DNA of 6,280 nt from Bacillota bacterium (GTDB taxonomy: Bacteria > Bacillota > Clostridia > Tissierellales > Sedimentibacteraceae): assembly GCA_023425285.1 (NCBI GenBank), contig JAFACY010000107.1, forward strand, positions 1 to 6,280, in the 5' to 3' direction. The stretch's first letter is position 1, and every line of letters begins with the position of its first letter. Below, one piece after another: positions 5,020 through 6,280 of the stretch. The position numbers and the translations under genes are program-made. Below the pieces are notes generated by a model, which saw only the letters and a list, made by a program, of their open reading frames with translations, was not told where the DNA came from and did not search any database.

Positions 5020-6280
5020 ATGAAAAAAATATTATCTATGGCTTTATGCGTGCTGATGATTTTAAGTGTAGTGGCTTGCACGAAAGAAACACAGGCTCCT
5101 CCTGCAGGACAAGCTGAAACATTGACCGGCGTGGGCAAGGGCTTTGCAGGTGAAGTTAAGGTAACAGTTACAAAAGAAGGGGACAAGATTAAGAGTGTTG
5201 TTGTTGACAGCCATTCTGAAACAAACGGAATAGGTACAAAAGCGGTTGATGAAATTCCGGGCAAAATAGTGGAGGCTAATTCGACTGAAGTTGAAGCTGT
5301 GGCAGGAGCAACTGTTACAAGCAATGCAATTATGTATGCGGTAAACAATGCGTTAGATCCGGCAAAATATCCGGCTCCTTCAGCAGAAGTTAAGGAAGAT
5401 AAAAAGCCTGATGCAGTTGTTGCTGCGGAAGTTTATCAGGGATTCGGCTTTGCAAGTGAAGGTCGTTTAGGACCGGGTAAGGATGATACAGATACACCTG
5501 TATTCAGCTTTAACGATGTATTTGCGCATACACTGTTTGATCAGGAAGGAAGAATTCTTGCAATGACAGTTGATATATTAGAGGTTGCCACTCCAAACTA
5601 TGACGGAGAAGGTATGCCTCATTTCAGCGGCTTCCCCGGACAAGGCGGATACAATAATGATTCAAACCATGATGAAAAGGTTGACGGAAAAACAGAGGAT
5701 ACAGAAGAAAATTTCGTATCTGAAATCGGTACATGGATATCTAAGAGAGATCGTGGTGCTTCTTATGTGATGGGAGCAGGCACATGGTCATCAGAAATGG
5801 ATAAATTTGAAGAAACATTTGTCGGTATGACTGTTGAAGAAGTTGAAGAATGGTTCGCGAAATATTGCTCAGATTTAAACGGAAGACCGTTAAAGGACGG
5901 CTCTGACAAGCCTGAGGACAAAGCAAAATATGATGCTTTAAGCGCTGACGAAAAAGCGATGCTTGCAGATGTTACATCCGGAGCTACAATGAGCTTAAGA
6001 GATCCTCACGGAGATATCATCACAGCTATTAAAAGATCATTTGAAAACAGAGTTCCTTTAGCTGATATAAAAGAAGTTGCATCCATGGGAACAGCGATAC
6101 TGCCATTGCATCGTTTAGGACCTGGTAAAGATGATACAGGTGTTGCTGTCTACAGTATAAATAAGGTTTTTGCTAACGCACTGTTTGACGGAGAGGGTAA
6201 AATAGCAGCATTGTACATTGATCAGCTTGAAGTTGCAACTACAAACTATGACGGAGCTTCAATGCCTCACTTCACAGGCT
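5020..6280 (+). CDS. FMN-binding repeat lipoprotein (3' end outside the window)
   Basis: The frame is open to the right edge (420 residues seen), so the gene is partial. GGAGGG at 5010-5015 supports the start at 5020. A lipoprotein signal peptide (basic MKK, hydrophobic core) ends in V-V-A-C with Cys20 as the lipidated residue, followed by a short Pro/Gln/Ala linker. Residues about 37-112 form an FMN_bind domain ending in E-A-V-A-G-A-T-V-T-S (92-101). From about 137 comes a larger COG4939-like (FMN-binding lipoprotein) unit. It has R-L-G-P-G-K-D-D-T, N-Y-D-G and M-P-H-F-S-G-F-P-G-Q-G-G motifs and ends in D-V-T-S-G-A-T (317-323), a match to the D-x-x-S/T-G-A-T motif flavinylated by ApbE. A second copy starts near 353 and runs off the edge. 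The inferred role is a surface-anchored flavin redox protein carrying electrons outside the membrane. Partner genes, and the usual ApbE, are not in the window. Confidence 0.88.
   Translation, partial: MKKILSMALCVLMILSVVACTKETQAPPAGQAETLTGVGKGFAGEVKVTVTKEGDKIKSVVVDSHSETNGIGTKAVDEIPGKIVEANSTEVEAVAGATVTSNAIMYAVNNALDPAKYPAPSAEVKEDKKPDAVVAAEVYQGFGFASEGRLGPGKDDTDTPVFSFNDVFAHTLFDQEGRILAMTVDILEVATPNYDGEGMPHFSGFPGQGGYNNDSNHDEKVDGKTEDTEENFVSEIGTWISKRDRGASYVMGAGTWSSEMDKFEETFVGMTVEEVEEWFAKYCSDLNGRPLKDGSDKPEDKAKYDALSADEKAMLADVTSGATMSLRDPHGDIITAIKRSFENRVPLADIKEVASMGTAILPLHRLGPGKDDTGVAVYSINKVFANALFDGEGKIAALYIDQLEVATTNYDGASMPHFTG
5464..6279 (+). repeat. In-frame tandem duplication of a 216-codon FMN-domain unit (second copy incomplete)
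   Basis: Bases 5464-5631 (residues 149-204) align without gaps to 6112-6279 (residues 365-420), an exact offset of 648 bp or 216 codons. By hand count 37 of 56 residues are identical, including R-L-G-P-G-K-D-D-T, L-E-V-A-T, N-Y-D-G and M-P-H-F. Synonymous and replacement differences are scattered throughout, so this is an old domain duplication rather than a recent one or an assembly artefact. The second copy is cut by the window edge. Confidence 0.9.

Noticed and set aside
4980..5348. 122-codon open frame on the minus strand
   Set aside because: It is antisense to the lipoprotein start and its ribosome binding site, with low-complexity Thr/Val/Ser composition and no domain.
5464..6279. The 648-bp repeat as a mobile element or assembly duplication
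   Set aside because: The copies are in frame, diverged at many positions and each corresponds to a protein domain, so domain duplication explains it. No inverted ends or transposase were seen anywhere in the window.
1..6280. CRISPR arrays, tRNA genes, insertion sequences
   Set aside because: Read through for short regularly spaced repeats, tRNA-like arms and transposase motifs on both strands; none was found.

Overview
The window looks like chromosomal DNA from a low-GC, Gram-positive anaerobe of the Clostridia/Tissierellia type. This is inferred from the AT-rich intergenic DNA, GGAGG-type ribosome binding sites, a lipoprotein signal, a single-membrane-style MacAB-like exporter and the character of the FMN-binding lipoprotein. 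No rRNA or other taxonomic marker is present, so the placement is by family resemblance only. Every gene I can support lies on the + strand.

Left block (1-1375): the 3' end of an unrecognised membrane protein, a VOC/glyoxalase-fold protein (182-544) and an EcsC-family protein (561-1343). They are joined by an ATGA stop/start overlap and a 16-bp gap, and closed by a strong intrinsic terminator whose stem begins inside the EcsC stop codon. They are probably one transcript.

Middle block (1376-4770): a self-contained tripartite ABC exporter of the MacAB/YknXYZ type. Its adaptor (1569-2816), ATPase (2809-3507) and FtsX/MacB permease (3558-4712, probably starting further upstream) are tightly packed between their own promoter (1511-1539, extended -10) and a very strong terminator (4726-4770). 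A perfect 16-bp palindrome and a 21-bp-spaced direct repeat lie just upstream of the promoter and look like regulator sites. The permease start is odd: its conserved N-terminal helix is encoded upstream of the first ATG, but that stretch has no ATG, GTG or TTG. Instead an ATAA sits where an ATGA overlap would be expected, 7 nt after a Shine-Dalgarno-like AAGGTG.

Right block (4771-6280, running off the end): a strong promoter (TTGACA-N17-TATTAT with TGn) preceded by two inverted repeats with TGTTAA/TTAACA half-sites, then a 5' leader of roughly 117 nt. It drives a secreted lipoprotein with an N-terminal FMN-binding domain followed by at least two copies of a 216-residue repeat. The first copy ends in a clear D-x-x-S-G-A-T flavinylation-type motif. 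The best reading is a multi-flavin extracytoplasmic redox lipoprotein, perhaps under redox control. This gene and its repeat are the most interesting part of the window, followed by the permease start anomaly.
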